Position numbers and translations under genes: made by a program. Below the pieces are notes generated by a model, which was not told where the DNA came from, made no database searches, and saw only the letters and a list, made by a program, of their open reading frames with translations. A stretch of 64,000 bases of DNA from Pseudobutyrivibrio ruminis (GTDB lineage: Bacteria > Bacillota > Clostridia > Lachnospirales > Lachnospiraceae). Below, piece by piece: positions 41,144 through 49,721 of this stretch. Where the stretch lies: NCBI RefSeq assembly GCF_015057245.1, contig NZ_SVET01000005.1:1-64000 (forward strand), in the 5' to 3' direction. The first letter of the stretch is position 1, and every line of letters starts with the position of its first letter.

Positions 41144-41803
41144 ATGGAATTTGCAAACTTGGACTTTGATCGAAAGAATCGGACAGGATTCCCAGAAGTG
41201 ATTTTTTGCCAGGGCAAAATGGATGACTTTCTGGTAGATATCTATCAAAAGATGTACGAAAGAGATGGCTGCGTGTTTGGCACCAGAGCAACGGAGCATC
41301 AATACGAAATCGTAAAGGCGGTATTGCCAACAGCCACTTATGATAAAGTGAGCAGGATTCTCAAGGCAAAAAAGCCTGATTTTAAAGAGCAGGAGCTTAT
41401 CGGAAATGTGGCAGTGCTTACAGCTGGCACAGCAGATATTCCTGTAGCAGAGGAAGCAGCACAAACAATCGAGTATTTTGGAAGTAAGGCAACTAGGGTT
41501 TTCGATGTGGGAGTAAGCGGAATTCATAGATTGCTTGAAAACGTAGATACTTTAAATGAAGCCAACTGCGTGGTGGCAGTGGCAGGCATGGAAGGCGCAC
41601 TGGCGTCAGTGGTAGGCGGACTGGTTAAGGTTCCGGTTATTGCTGTGCCAACTAGCGTAGGCTATGGGGCCAACATGGGCGGAATATCTGCACTTCTTAC
41701 CATGATTAATTCATGTGCCAATGGAATTTCGGTGGTAAACATCGACAATGGTTACGGAGCAGGTTATATAGCAACCCAGATTAACAGACTGGCGGTACAT
41801 TGA
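41144..41803 (+). CDS. larB: Nickel pincer cofactor biosynthesis protein LarB
   Basis: LarB carboxylates and hydrolyses NaAD in the synthesis of the nickel-pincer nucleotide cofactor used by lactate racemase and related LarA enzymes. The 219-residue product belongs to the AIR-carboxylase-like fold, with AVLTAGTADIPVAEEAAQT near residue 87, VDVGVSG-like FDVGVSGIHRLL near 124, and VAGMEGALASVVGGLV near 147. LarA, LarC and LarE are not in the window, so the other steps must be encoded elsewhere. AGGAGGAT precedes the ATG. Confidence 0.9.
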   Translation: MEFANLDFDRKNRTGFPEVIFCQGKMDDFLVDIYQKMYERDGCVFGTRATEHQYEIVKAVLPTATYDKVSRILKAKKPDFKEQELIGNVAVLTAGTADIPVAEEAAQTIEYFGSKATRVFDVGVSGIHRLLENVDTLNEANCVVAVAGMEGALASVVGGLVKVPVIAVPTSVGYGANMGGISALLTMINSCANGISVVNIDNGYGAGYIATQINRLAVH

Positions 41804-41837
41804 GGGGCATTCTAGAAAAGGGTTAATAAGGGTATAA

Positions 41838-42581
41838 ATGAAAAGTAATAAGGGAAAAAAGTTAAGAATTACAGGGATTATTGTCCTTGTGTTAATCGTT
41901 GCAATCGTAGTTAAGTTCTATAGCTATGTAAATAATTATTATCAGGCTGCAGATAGAGCCATGGAGTACATCAACAATCCAGCAGAGGGAGTAACTGTGG
42001 AGTATGTTGATAATACAATCGTATTTGAGCCGGAAAATCCAGTGGCTGGATTTATTTTTTATCCAGGCGGGCTGGTAGAGTCGGAAGCATATGCTCCTTT
42101 GATGGAACAGCTGGCAGAGCAGGATATCATGTGCATCATTGTTGAAATGCCATACTATCTGGCCATGTTTGATGCAAATGGGGCCAGAGGCATCCAGGCT
42201 AAGTATCCCCAAATCGATGAGTGGTACTTAGGCGGCCACAGTTTGGGCGGAGCCATGGCATCGCTTTATGCCGACAGACATCAGAGCGAATACGAAGGAC
42301 TGATTCTTCTTGCCGCATACTCTACCAAGGATTTGACAGATGAACCAGCTATGAATGTTTTATCAATCCGCGGTTCTGAAGACGGCGTATTAAATATGGA
42401 GAAATATAATGAAAACTTGGCAAATCTGCCTGCAGATTATGAAGAGGTGATTATCCAGGGTGGCTGCCACGGATACTTTGGGGACTATGGCATGCAGTCT
42501 GGGGATGGCGAGCCTACAATCACCGTGGAAGAGCAGACAGAGGCTACGGTAGAGGCGATTGGGGAGTTTGTAGAAAAATAG
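41838..42581 (+). CDS. Membrane-anchored alpha/beta hydrolase
   Basis: The 247-residue protein has a basic N-terminus and one membrane helix (about 8-27), then an extracytoplasmic alpha/beta hydrolase. The nucleophile elbow is GGHSLGGAM near residue 138; the acid is probably Asp in GSEDGVL and the His is in GGCHGYFGDYG. This matches the Abhydrolase_5 group, which includes dienelactone-hydrolase-like and lipase-like enzymes. The substrate is unknown. It is 11 nt from the next gene, so it may be co-transcribed with the CDP-alditol block. Confidence 0.82.
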   Translation: MKSNKGKKLRITGIIVLVLIVAIVVKFYSYVNNYYQAADRAMEYINNPAEGVTVEYVDNTIVFEPENPVAGFIFYPGGLVESEAYAPLMEQLAEQDIMCIIVEMPYYLAMFDANGARGIQAKYPQIDEWYLGGHSLGGAMASLYADRHQSEYEGLILLAAYSTKDLTDEPAMNVLSIRGSEDGVLNMEKYNENLANLPADYEEVIIQGGCHGYFGDYGMQSGDGEPTITVEEQTEATVEAIGEFVEK

Positions 42582-42592
42582 GAGACTAATTG

Positions 42593-43960
42593 ATGCGACA
42601 GTCTAAGGCTAAACAAATTACTAATTACATTGCATTATTTAGGAAGATTGTAGAAGGAATCTACACAAGTTTATCCGCAAAAAATGTGGATGTTGAAGGG
42701 GCATGTTCATATCTGGAAATGTGCCAACAGCGCGCGATTGATTTCGGCACTTTTATCGAGGGTGAAGAGGGGGAAGGTCATCCAACAGTAAAATTGCTGG
42801 AAGAATTTTGCGAAGTTCTATATGAAATTCACGAGGAGATTCAGTCTGAAAGGGGCTTGTCGGCAGATTCTGCCAAGGCCCGCCTCGATACCATGGTTAA
42901 TAGAATTGAAGAAAGTGCAAACAGGGATATCACCATCACTACGGTGAAAGTGTTTTTGCCATATAAGGCGAGCATGTGGGATTCACTTGAGAGCGTTTGG
43001 ATGAAGGCAAATGAGGATCCAAACTGTACAGCTATCGTAATTCCGATACCTTATTTCGACAAAAATCCGGATGGTTCAGTGAAAGAAATGCACTATGAAG
43101 GAAATGACTATCCTGATAATGTGCCAGTAGTTTCATTTGAAAACTTCGATTTTATGGGCGTTCATCCAGATGAGGTGTACATCCACAATCCATATGATGA
43201 TTGGAATTACGTAACATCGGTACATCCATATTTCTATACGGATAACATCAAAAAGTTTACAGACAAGCTTATTTACATACCATACTTCGTATTGGCGGAG
43301 CCAGACGTGGACAATCCTGATGTGCTTGAGAGCTTGAAGGGATATGTGCTATCTAAGGGTGTGGTAAACGCAGATGAGGTTATTGTTCAGTCGGAACAGA
43401 TGCGTGAGGCCTATATCAGAGTGCTTACTGCTCAGTTTGGAGAAGATACCAGACCTAGCTGGGAGGCCAAAATAAAAGGTACAGGCTCGCCAAAGGTAGA
43501 AAAGCTGCTTCGTATGTCGAAAGAAGAGCAGGATATTCCAGAAGATTGGAAGAAGATTATCACTAAGCCAGATGGCAGTAGAAAGAAAATCATTTTTTAC
43601 AATACAAGCGTAGTTGCTATGCTCAATCAGAAGCAAAAAATGATTGATAAGATAAAGGATGCCTTGGAAGTATTCAAGGAGTGCAAGGATGATGTAGCCC
43701 TTTTGTGGCGTCCACATCCACTTACTATGGCAACCATCGAAAGTATGGTTCCTGAAATCAGAGACCAGTATAAAAAGATAATTGAGGATTATCGTTCGGA
43801 AGGCTGGGGCATCTATGATGATACTCCAGATATGGATAGGGCAATTATTATCAGCGACGCTTATTACGGGGACCCAAGTAGTCTTGTGCAGTTGTATGAG
43901 AAATTAGAAAAACCAATCATGATCCAAAATGTGGATGTGCTTGAAAAGGAGAGCGTATGA
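42593..43960 (+). CDS. CDP-glycerol glycerophosphotransferase-like protein
   Basis: The 455-residue protein has a helical N-terminal region (1-130) and a GT-B-like second part. The C-terminal domain has the segment VALLWRPHPL near 366 and SDAYYGDPSSLVQLYEKLEKP near 424, as in polymerases that transfer glycerol or ribitol phosphate from CDP-activated donors in teichoic acid synthesis (TagB/TagF group). No membrane segment is seen. Start at ATG 42593 after GGAGACTAAT. The stop overlaps the epimerase start by 4 nt. The donor is not fixed by sequence; the neighbours point to a CDP-pentitol. Confidence 0.75.
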   Translation: MRQSKAKQITNYIALFRKIVEGIYTSLSAKNVDVEGACSYLEMCQQRAIDFGTFIEGEEGEGHPTVKLLEEFCEVLYEIHEEIQSERGLSADSAKARLDTMVNRIEESANRDITITTVKVFLPYKASMWDSLESVWMKANEDPNCTAIVIPIPYFDKNPDGSVKEMHYEGNDYPDNVPVVSFENFDFMGVHPDEVYIHNPYDDWNYVTSVHPYFYTDNIKKFTDKLIYIPYFVLAEPDVDNPDVLESLKGYVLSKGVVNADEVIVQSEQMREAYIRVLTAQFGEDTRPSWEAKIKGTGSPKVEKLLRMSKEEQDIPEDWKKIITKPDGSRKKIIFYNTSVVAMLNQKQKMIDKIKDALEVFKECKDDVALLWRPHPLTMATIESMVPEIRDQYKKIIEDYRSEGWGIYDDTPDMDRAIIISDAYYGDPSSLVQLYEKLEKPIMIQNVDVLEKESV

Positions 43961-44619
43961 GCTTTGAATTAAATGCATCAATGATGTGTGCCAACTATGG
44001 ACATTTGGCCAGAGAAGTAAATGATTTGGAAAACGCAGGAATCGATTCTTTCCATATCGATATTATGGATGGTCGATATGTGCCAAATTTTGCCATGTCT
44101 TTGAATGATATGACATATATTTCCAGGGTTACTTTTAAGCCAATGGATGTTCATTTGATGGTTGAGCACCCTAGCAACACAATCGATTTGTTTATCAGGA
44201 ATTTGAGAAAGGGCGATACCATCTACATCCATCCTGAGGCAGAATATCATCCATCCACAACATTGCAGAAGATTATCGATGCAGGGATGATTCCTGGAAT
44301 TGCTATCAACCCAGGTACAAGTATTGAAACGGTAATGGAGATGCTTCGCATTGTTGATAAGGTTTTAGTAATGTCTGTAAATCCTGGAAACGCTGGTCAG
44401 ATGTATCTGCCTTACGTTGGTCAGAAGGTGGAACGTCTTTTGGAGTTGAAGGAAGAAATGGACTTCAAGCTATACTGGGATGGCGCCTGCGCAAAGGACA
44501 AGATTATGAAATACGCGCCAATGGGACTTGATGGATTTGTTCTTGGAACTACACTGCTGTTTGGCCAGGGACGTCCATATGATGAGATTATCAAGGATAT
44601 TAGAAACATGAACTTGTAG
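43957..44619 (+). CDS. Ribulose-phosphate 3-epimerase family protein
   Basis: The 220-residue TIM barrel has the family motifs DIMDGRYVPNF near residue 30, VHLMVEHP near 65, and MSVNPGNAGQMYLP near 145. Rpe family enzymes interconvert ribulose 5-phosphate and xylulose 5-phosphate, or the allulose 6-phosphate equivalents. The N-terminal ASMMCANY differs somewhat from the usual SILSADF of housekeeping Rpe, so it may act on a special sugar phosphate. It overlaps the upstream gene by ATGA, and is followed by the cytidylyltransferase 8 nt later. Confidence 0.85.
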   Translation: MSFELNASMMCANYGHLAREVNDLENAGIDSFHIDIMDGRYVPNFAMSLNDMTYISRVTFKPMDVHLMVEHPSNTIDLFIRNLRKGDTIYIHPEAEYHPSTTLQKIIDAGMIPGIAINPGTSIETVMEMLRIVDKVLVMSVNPGNAGQMYLPYVGQKVERLLELKEEMDFKLYWDGACAKDKIMKYAPMGLDGFVLGTTLLFGQGRPYDEIIKDIRNMNL

Positions 44620-44627
44620 GTAAGCGT

Positions 44628-45329
44628 ATGAATATAGCGATTTTACTTTCAGGGGGAACCGGCAGCAGGCTTGGTTCGCAGAAGCCAAAGCAGTATCTGG
44701 ATGTGGAAGGGAAACCAATCATCATGTATTGCATGGAGACCCTAGAGAAAAGCGAATTAATTGATAAGATTCAAATTGTAGCTCATGATGAATGGGCAGA
44801 TTTGATTAAATATTGGGCTGCGCAGTACGGTGTGGAGAAAAAGATTTGTGGTTTCTCAAAGCCAGGAGAGAATAGACAGCTGTCTATCTACAATGGGCTG
44901 AAGGATATCAGAGATTTTGCCAGCGACGATGATAACGTGTTTATCCACGATGCAGCCAGACCGAATCTTAGGTTATCAACAATCCAGGATTCGTTTGAAG
45001 CTATAAGTGGATACGACGGAGTCATTCCAGTCCTTCCAATGAAGGATACAGTTTATTTGAGCAAGGACGGTTTGGAGATTGATTCACTTTTGAATCGTCA
45101 GGAGATTTTTGCTGGGCAGGCACCAGAAACTTTTGTGTACGGTAAATATTTGGAGGCGAACGAGAAGCTAGTTAGTTCGGGAGAGATTATGCGAATCAAC
45201 GGCTCTACAGAACCTGCAGTGATGGCAGGCATGAAGATGCATATGATTGCAGGGGACGAGGGCAATTTTAAAATCACTACAAGTGATGATTTAGAACGAT
45301 TTACTGAACAGATAAAGGCGATGAAATGA
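44628..45329 (+). CDS. IspD/TarI-like cytidylyltransferase
   Basis: The 233-residue protein has the nucleotide loop LLSGGTGSRLGSQKPKQYLD at its N-terminus and the HDAARPNL motif near 105. These are shared by IspD (methylerythritol pathway) and TarI (ribitol 5-phosphate cytidylyltransferase). Its place between a pentose-phosphate epimerase and a polyol dehydrogenase favours a TarI-like reaction, CTP plus pentitol 5-phosphate to CDP-pentitol. It overlaps the dehydrogenase by 4 nt. Confidence 0.85.
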   Translation: MNIAILLSGGTGSRLGSQKPKQYLDVEGKPIIMYCMETLEKSELIDKIQIVAHDEWADLIKYWAAQYGVEKKICGFSKPGENRQLSIYNGLKDIRDFASDDDNVFIHDAARPNLRLSTIQDSFEAISGYDGVIPVLPMKDTVYLSKDGLEIDSLLNRQEIFAGQAPETFVYGKYLEANEKLVSSGEIMRINGSTEPAVMAGMKMHMIAGDEGNFKITTSDDLERFTEQIKAMK

Positions 45330-46363
45330 AGGCATTAGTTTTAGAAGATGTTGGAAAAATCAAAATAGATGATATAGCAAAACCTTCCCCTAAACAGGGG
45401 GAGGTTTTAGTGCATGTAAAGGCCTGCGGAATCTGCGGATCGGACATACCAAGAGCTTATAAAGACGGCGCCCACAACATGCCACTTGTGATAGGTCACG
45501 AATTTGCAGGCGAGGTCTGTGAAGTTGGTGAAGGCGTGTCTGGTGACTGGGCCGGTAAGGCTGTTGGAATCTTTCCACTTATTCCATGCAAGAAGTGCCC
45601 TTGCTGTGTGGAAAAGAAATACGAAATGTGCAAAAACTACTCTTATTTGGGCTCCCGTGTGGATGGCGGCTTCGCCGAATATGTGGCAGTGCCAGAATGG
45701 AATCTTATGGAGCTGGGCAGCAGCGTTGCCATGGAGCAGGCTGCAATGATGGAGCCAATGGCTGTGGCAGTGCATGCCATTAGGCAGGGGTTGAGAACCT
45801 GCGGTAAGGACTTGCAGGATTTGGGCCAGCTTCGCAAAGCTAAGGTGGCTGTAATAGGTCTTGGTACTATCGGCTTGCTAGTGACCATGTTTTTGAAGGA
45901 CATGGGATTTGAAAATGTGTATACCATCGGAAAAAAAGAGATACAAAGGCAGAAAGCCTTTGAGTTTGGCGTGGACGAAGCTCACTATGTAAAAGAGATT
46001 TCAGATGTGGATCTTTTCTTCGAGTGCGTGGGCTCCATAGAAAGCCTCATCACCGGAATCAACGCAGCTGCACCTGGCGGCGTGGTATGCACAGTGGGCA
46101 ACCCATCCAGTGATATGAACATAGACCGTCACGCATACTGGCAAATCCTACGCAACCAGCTAACCCTGGTGGGCACCTGGAACTCATCCTTCACCCACGA
46201 CACCACCGACGACTGGCACTACGTGCTTAGCAGATTGCAGCTGGGCACAGTGAAGCCTGAGAAGCTGATCACTCATAAGTTCGGGCTGGAGGAGATTCTG
46301 GAAGGCTTTGAGATTATGAGGGATAAGAAGGAAGAGTATGTGAAGGTGATGGGGGAGGTTTAA
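45326..46363 (+). CDS. Zinc-dependent alcohol (polyol-phosphate) dehydrogenase, GatD/TarJ-like
   Basis: The 345-residue medium-chain dehydrogenase has the catalytic-zinc residues in ACGICGSDIP and GHEFAGEV, the structural-zinc four-Cys cluster CKKCPCCVEKKYEMC near 90-104, and the Rossmann motif VIGLGTIGLL near 172. It is closest in style to galactitol-1-phosphate 5-dehydrogenase, and TarJ belongs to the same superfamily. In this operon it would reduce ribulose or xylulose 5-phosphate to the pentitol phosphate used by the cytidylyltransferase (inference). Its end marks the change from core genes to the accessory region. Confidence 0.85.
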   Translation: MKALVLEDVGKIKIDDIAKPSPKQGEVLVHVKACGICGSDIPRAYKDGAHNMPLVIGHEFAGEVCEVGEGVSGDWAGKAVGIFPLIPCKKCPCCVEKKYEMCKNYSYLGSRVDGGFAEYVAVPEWNLMELGSSVAMEQAAMMEPMAVAVHAIRQGLRTCGKDLQDLGQLRKAKVAVIGLGTIGLLVTMFLKDMGFENVYTIGKKEIQRQKAFEFGVDEAHYVKEISDVDLFFECVGSIESLITGINAAAPGGVVCTVGNPSSDMNIDRHAYWQILRNQLTLVGTWNSSFTHDTTDDWHYVLSRLQLGTVKPEKLITHKFGLEEILEGFEIMRDKKEEYVKVMGEV

Positions 46364-46385
46364 AATCCATGAAGCAAGATATATG

Positions 46386-46415
46386 ACACCTATTGCATAA
46401 ATTTGTGATAGGTGT
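46386..46415 (+). other. Hairpin at the boundary with the accessory region
   Basis: ACACCTAT (46386-46393) pairs with ATAGGTGT (46408-46415), extended by A-T pairs, but no T-run follows. TATAAT at 46456-46461 lies 17 nt before the next start with no good -35 box. Confidence 0.45.
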
Positions 46416-46477
46416 TATATTATGCGTTGAGATACGACATATCGGATTATACAAATATAATACGGAGGATGAGATAA

Positions 46478-47584
46478 ATGAAAGTTATTAGCACAGGTGA
46501 GAAATATAGCATTTTTCCAGATGATCTAAAAACATATGATAGAATTCCAGCTGGATATTATGTTGTTAGGTTTGTTAAAGGAGAGGGCTTCTTTTTAGAG
46601 AAATACTATAAATTTGATATAAAAGAACAAGTCATATATGGGGTTCACGATGAAAAAGTACACAAAGTAATTGATTCATTTAAAGAGTTTAATCGCAATT
46701 TAGGCGTGATTTTAAGTGGTGATAAAGGGATAGGAAAATCGCTATTTGCTAGAATGCTTGGTGTGGAGATGGTCAATGACAATAAGCCTGTAATAATTGT
46801 TGATAAATATATTGAAGGCATTGGGGCATTTCTCGATAAGATAGACCAAGAAGTGATGGTTCTTCTAGATGAATTTGATAAAACCTTTTCGTCAAGTAGA
46901 GATGATGAATGTAATCCTCAAACAAGTATGCTGTCATTATTTGATGGTGTATCACAGGGGAAGAAATTGTTTGTGGTTACATGTAATGAAATAAGAGGAC
47001 TAAATAGTTTTTTGGTCAATAGACCAGGAAGATTTCATTATCATTTTAGATTTGATTATCCAACTGCTGGTGAGATTAGAAAGTATTTGGAAGACAAACT
47101 GAAAGCTGAATATTATGGAGAAATAGATAATGTTATTTGCTTTTCGACAAGAGTTTCTCTTAATTATGATTGCCTAAGGGCAATAGCTTACGAAGTGAAC
47201 AAAGGATTATGTTTCGCAGAAGCAATTAAAGATTTGAATATTGTAAATATTGATAGAGAACAGTATAAACTACAGGTGCTTTTTGATGATGGAGAAATAC
47301 TGACTAATAAAAGATTCTTAATGGATTCATTTAGTGAGTCGGAAATATCAGTTGATATTAGAAATAAAAATAATCATTATTCCGGCGAGATAAGTTTTTC
47401 ACCAGCAGATATAAAATATAATTATAGTTTAGGTACTATGTACATTTCGCCAGAAGATATAGAGCTAGGTTATGAAACATATGATGACGATGATAATATA
47501 AAATTAAAAGCTTTAAAAAGTAGGAAGATAAATACAATTGTGATTAATAGAATAAATGAAAAGCAACTACATTACGTAGTATAA
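46478..47584 (+). CDS. AAA+ ATPase, phage-like, function unknown
   Basis: The 368-residue protein has an N-terminal region of about 70 residues, then an AAA+ core: Walker A SGDKGIGKSLF near residue 79, Walker B VMVLLDEFDK near 126, sensor FVVTCNE near 168 and an arginine-finger segment NRPGRFHYHFRF near 180. The C-terminal 120 residues are beta-rich and unrecognised. Such single AAA+ proteins are found in gut phages and mobile elements as well as in defence. CGGAGGAT precedes the start. Neighbours are small regulators, not structural phage genes, so no prophage can be claimed. Confidence 0.8.
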   Translation: MKVISTGEKYSIFPDDLKTYDRIPAGYYVVRFVKGEGFFLEKYYKFDIKEQVIYGVHDEKVHKVIDSFKEFNRNLGVILSGDKGIGKSLFARMLGVEMVNDNKPVIIVDKYIEGIGAFLDKIDQEVMVLLDEFDKTFSSSRDDECNPQTSMLSLFDGVSQGKKLFVVTCNEIRGLNSFLVNRPGRFHYHFRFDYPTAGEIRKYLEDKLKAEYYGEIDNVICFSTRVSLNYDCLRAIAYEVNKGLCFAEAIKDLNIVNIDREQYKLQVLFDDGEILTNKRFLMDSFSESEISVDIRNKNNHYSGEISFSPADIKYNYSLGTMYISPEDIELGYETYDDDDNIKLKALKSRKINTIVINRINEKQLHYVV

Positions 47585-47629
47585 TGGCGCATCCTAAAAA
47601 ATGAATTGTAGCTAGAATGTCTTTGTGTA

Positions 47630-47658
47630 TTTAGGTATACTTAATGCAGATATCTAAA
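47630..47658 (+). promoter_or_regulatory. Dyad upstream of the XRE regulator gene
   Basis: TTTAGGTAT (47630-47638) and ATATCTAAA (47650-47658) are inverted repeats with one mismatch, centred about 30 nt before the start. It is a plausible auto-operator. Confidence 0.4.
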
Positions 47659-47675
47659 AGGACTAGGGCTATATT

Positions 47676-48023
47676 ATGGGAAAACAAGTATATGAGAAAA
47701 TATTTGAATTAATTAAAGCAAAAGGAATGACCCAGAAAGATTTTTCAAAAGCTACAGGAATACCAGAAAGTACTGTTAGCGATTGGAAAAAGAAAAAGTA
47801 CAATCCAGGAGTAGACAAAATACCTGTTATTTGCAAGGCACTTGGAATTACCACAGCTGAATTGTTGGATTATGAAGAAAAGGATGAGATAGGCTGTAGA
47901 TATTATCTTTCAAGTGATGAAATGGTAGTTATTGAAGCTTATCGTGCTGTTGATGATAATGAAAAGAAACATATCAAAACCTATGTTAATTATATACTTG
48001 AAATGTACAGGAAAAATGAATAA
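47676..48023 (+). CDS. XRE-family helix-turn-helix regulator
   Basis: The 115-residue protein has an N-terminal Cro/C1-type domain (IFELIKAKGMTQKDFSKATGIPESTVSDWKK, residues 8-40) and a short C-terminal tail (SSDEMVVIEAYRAVDDNEKKHIKTYV) common in phage-type repressors. It lacks the peptidase domain of LexA-like repressors. It could regulate the AAA+ gene or itself. GGACTAGGG precedes the ATG. Confidence 0.85.
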   Translation: MGKQVYEKIFELIKAKGMTQKDFSKATGIPESTVSDWKKKKYNPGVDKIPVICKALGITTAELLDYEEKDEIGCRYYLSSDEMVVIEAYRAVDDNEKKHIKTYVNYILEMYRKNE

Positions 48024-48035
48024 TGTCTATAAAAA

Positions 48036-48084
48036 TTGACAAAACATCTTCTTATGTTTAAAATTATTTACATAAGGAGATGTT
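48036..48084 (+). promoter_or_regulatory. Promoter and operator/RNA hairpin of the first hipBA operon
   Basis: TTGACA (48036-48041) and TAAAAT (48059-48064) are 17 bp apart. AACATCTTCTTATG (48043-48056) and CATAAGGAGATGTT (48071-48084) are inverted repeats with one mismatch. The left arm is in the promoter spacer and the right arm contains the ribosome site AAGGAGAT, so the dyad may serve as an antitoxin operator. Confidence 0.7.
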
Positions 48085-48089
48085 TTATT

Positions 48090-48401
48090 ATGGCTAAAAA
48101 ATCTATTGTATTATTACCAGAAACAGAAGAGATTCTATCAGAGATGGGAATGCAGATTAAATATGCTAGATTACGAAGAAAGCTTACGTCTGAGCTTGTG
48201 GCAGAGAGAGCAGGAATTAGCAGAGCGACGTTGGTTGCAATAGAAAAGGGAGCGCCATCTGTAGCGATGGGATGCTATGCAGCAGTATTACATGCGCTTA
48301 ATTATATGGATAAAGATTTGTTATTAGTCGCAAAGGATGATGAATTGGGCCGTAAACTGCAGGATTTGGATTTGCCTGTTCGTAAACGAATCAAAAAATG
48401 A
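48090..48401 (+). CDS. HipB-like antitoxin, XRE family
   Basis: The 103-residue protein has a Cro/C1 helix-turn-helix in residues 25-75 (MQIKYARLRRKLTSELVAERAGISRATLVAIEKG in two helices and turn). Antitoxins of this type bind HipA and repress their own operon. I chose the ATG at 48090 because AAGGAGATG precedes it; the ORF is open 54 nt further upstream, but that would start inside the promoter. Its stop overlaps the first possible hipA ATG in ATGA. Confidence 0.85.
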   Translation: MAKKSIVLLPETEEILSEMGMQIKYARLRRKLTSELVAERAGISRATLVAIEKGAPSVAMGCYAAVLHALNYMDKDLLLVAKDDELGRKLQDLDLPVRKRIKK

Positions 48402-48409
48402 GGAATGTC

Positions 48410-49663
48410 ATGAGTGAAGAAAAAGTAATATATGTATATGCAGACTTTGCGCCGTATGAAAATGAATTGGTTGGCCGAATAAATGTAACTCAATCCAGAG
48501 GAAAGGAATTCTATAGTTTTGAGTATGAGGATTCATGGTTGGATTATCAGCAGATGGCCTTAGACCCTGATTTGCAGTTATATAAAGGGCGTCATTATTT
48601 AAATGATGATAAGAATATTTTTGGCGTCTTTGCAGATTCGTGCCCTGATAGATGGGGCAGGAGGCTAATGAACAGAAGGGCAGAAATTTGCGCCAAGGAA
48701 CTACAAGAAAAACCAAAAAAACTTATGGAGAGCGACTATCTACTAGGTGTATATGACGAAGCTAGAATGGGTGGACTCAGATTTAAACTGGATAAAGATG
48801 GTGAGTATCTGTCAAATGATAAGGATTTTGCTACTCCACCATGGACGTCTTTGCGAGAATTGGAACAGGCATCATTAGCTTATGAAAAAGAAGAAAATGT
48901 CTTAGACGATAAATGGCTAAAACAGTTAATTGCACCAGGCTCATCGCTTGGCGGTGCAAGACCAAAAGCATCAGTTATGGCACCTGATGGTAGTCTTTGG
49001 ATTGCAAAGTTTCCATCTAAACATGATGATATAGATTCTGGAGCATGGGAAATGGTTGTACACGAGTTAGCTCAGCTATGTGGACTAAATGTCCCAGAAG
49101 CGAAGGTGGAAAGATTTTCAAAATTGGGAACAACGTTTTTGGTAAAGCGTTTTGATAGAAATGGAACAGAGCGAATACATTTTTCGTCTGCTATGACAAT
49201 GCTGGGAAAAACAGATGGAGCAAATGCGAGTGATGGAAGTAGTTATTTAGAGATAGTTTCATTTCTGAAGGCAAACGGTAGTAAGCCTAAAGAAGATTTA
49301 GAAGAATTATGGAAGCGCATAGTGTTTAGTATGGCAGTTTCTAATACGGATGACCATTTCAGAAATCATGGTTTTATTTTGGAGAAATCGGGTTGGAAAT
49401 TATCTCCATTGTACGATGTAAACCCAGATATCTATGGAAATTATTTATCTCTTAATGTAAATAGCGAAGAATCTGACTTAGATTTTGAATTAGCAATTAG
49501 AACGTCTGCATATTACGGATTAGATGAAAAGAAAGCTAAAGAAATTGTTAATGAAATCGCTGAAAATGTAAGAGATAATTGGAAAAATATTGCCCAAAAG
49601 TATGGTATTAATAGGTCAGAAATAGAGCGTATGAGGCCAGCGTTTATGATATGTGGCGAGTAG
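48410..49663 (+). CDS. HipA-family serine/threonine kinase toxin (first copy)
   Basis: The 417-residue protein has the HipA N-terminal domain (GVFADSCPDRWGRRLMNRR near 72) and the kinase core: the Gly/Ser-rich loop APGSSLGGARPKASV near 175-190, NTDDHFRNHGF near 307 (catalytic Asp and Asn), and LSPLYDVNPD near 328 (metal-binding Asp). HipA toxins phosphorylate glutamyl-tRNA synthetase or other targets and slow growth. GAGG precedes the ATG at 48410; an ATG at 48398 that overlaps the antitoxin stop is an alternative. All key residues appear intact. Confidence 0.9.
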   Translation: MSEEKVIYVYADFAPYENELVGRINVTQSRGKEFYSFEYEDSWLDYQQMALDPDLQLYKGRHYLNDDKNIFGVFADSCPDRWGRRLMNRRAEICAKELQEKPKKLMESDYLLGVYDEARMGGLRFKLDKDGEYLSNDKDFATPPWTSLRELEQASLAYEKEENVLDDKWLKQLIAPGSSLGGARPKASVMAPDGSLWIAKFPSKHDDIDSGAWEMVVHELAQLCGLNVPEAKVERFSKLGTTFLVKRFDRNGTERIHFSSAMTMLGKTDGANASDGSSYLEIVSFLKANGSKPKEDLEELWKRIVFSMAVSNTDDHFRNHGFILEKSGWKLSPLYDVNPDIYGNYLSLNVNSEESDLDFELAIRTSAYYGLDEKKAKEIVNEIAENVRDNWKNIAQKYGINRSEIERMRPAFMICGE

Positions 49664-49668
49664 GAGGA

Positions 49669-49721
49669 TTAATATATTAGCTATATTTGCCAATTTTGGC
49701 GAAAAAGACTAATATATTAGC
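49669..49721 (+). promoter_or_regulatory. Three phased palindromes and promoter of the second hipBA operon
   Basis: Two copies of TAATATATTA (49670-49679, 49710-49719) flank GCCAATTTTGGC (49689-49700). Their centres are exactly 20 bp apart. The promoter uses TTGCCA (49687-49692), a 17-bp spacer and TAATAT (49710-49715), which lies inside the second copy. The transcript would start at or next to the ATG at 49722; no ribosome site lies upstream. Confidence 0.7.
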
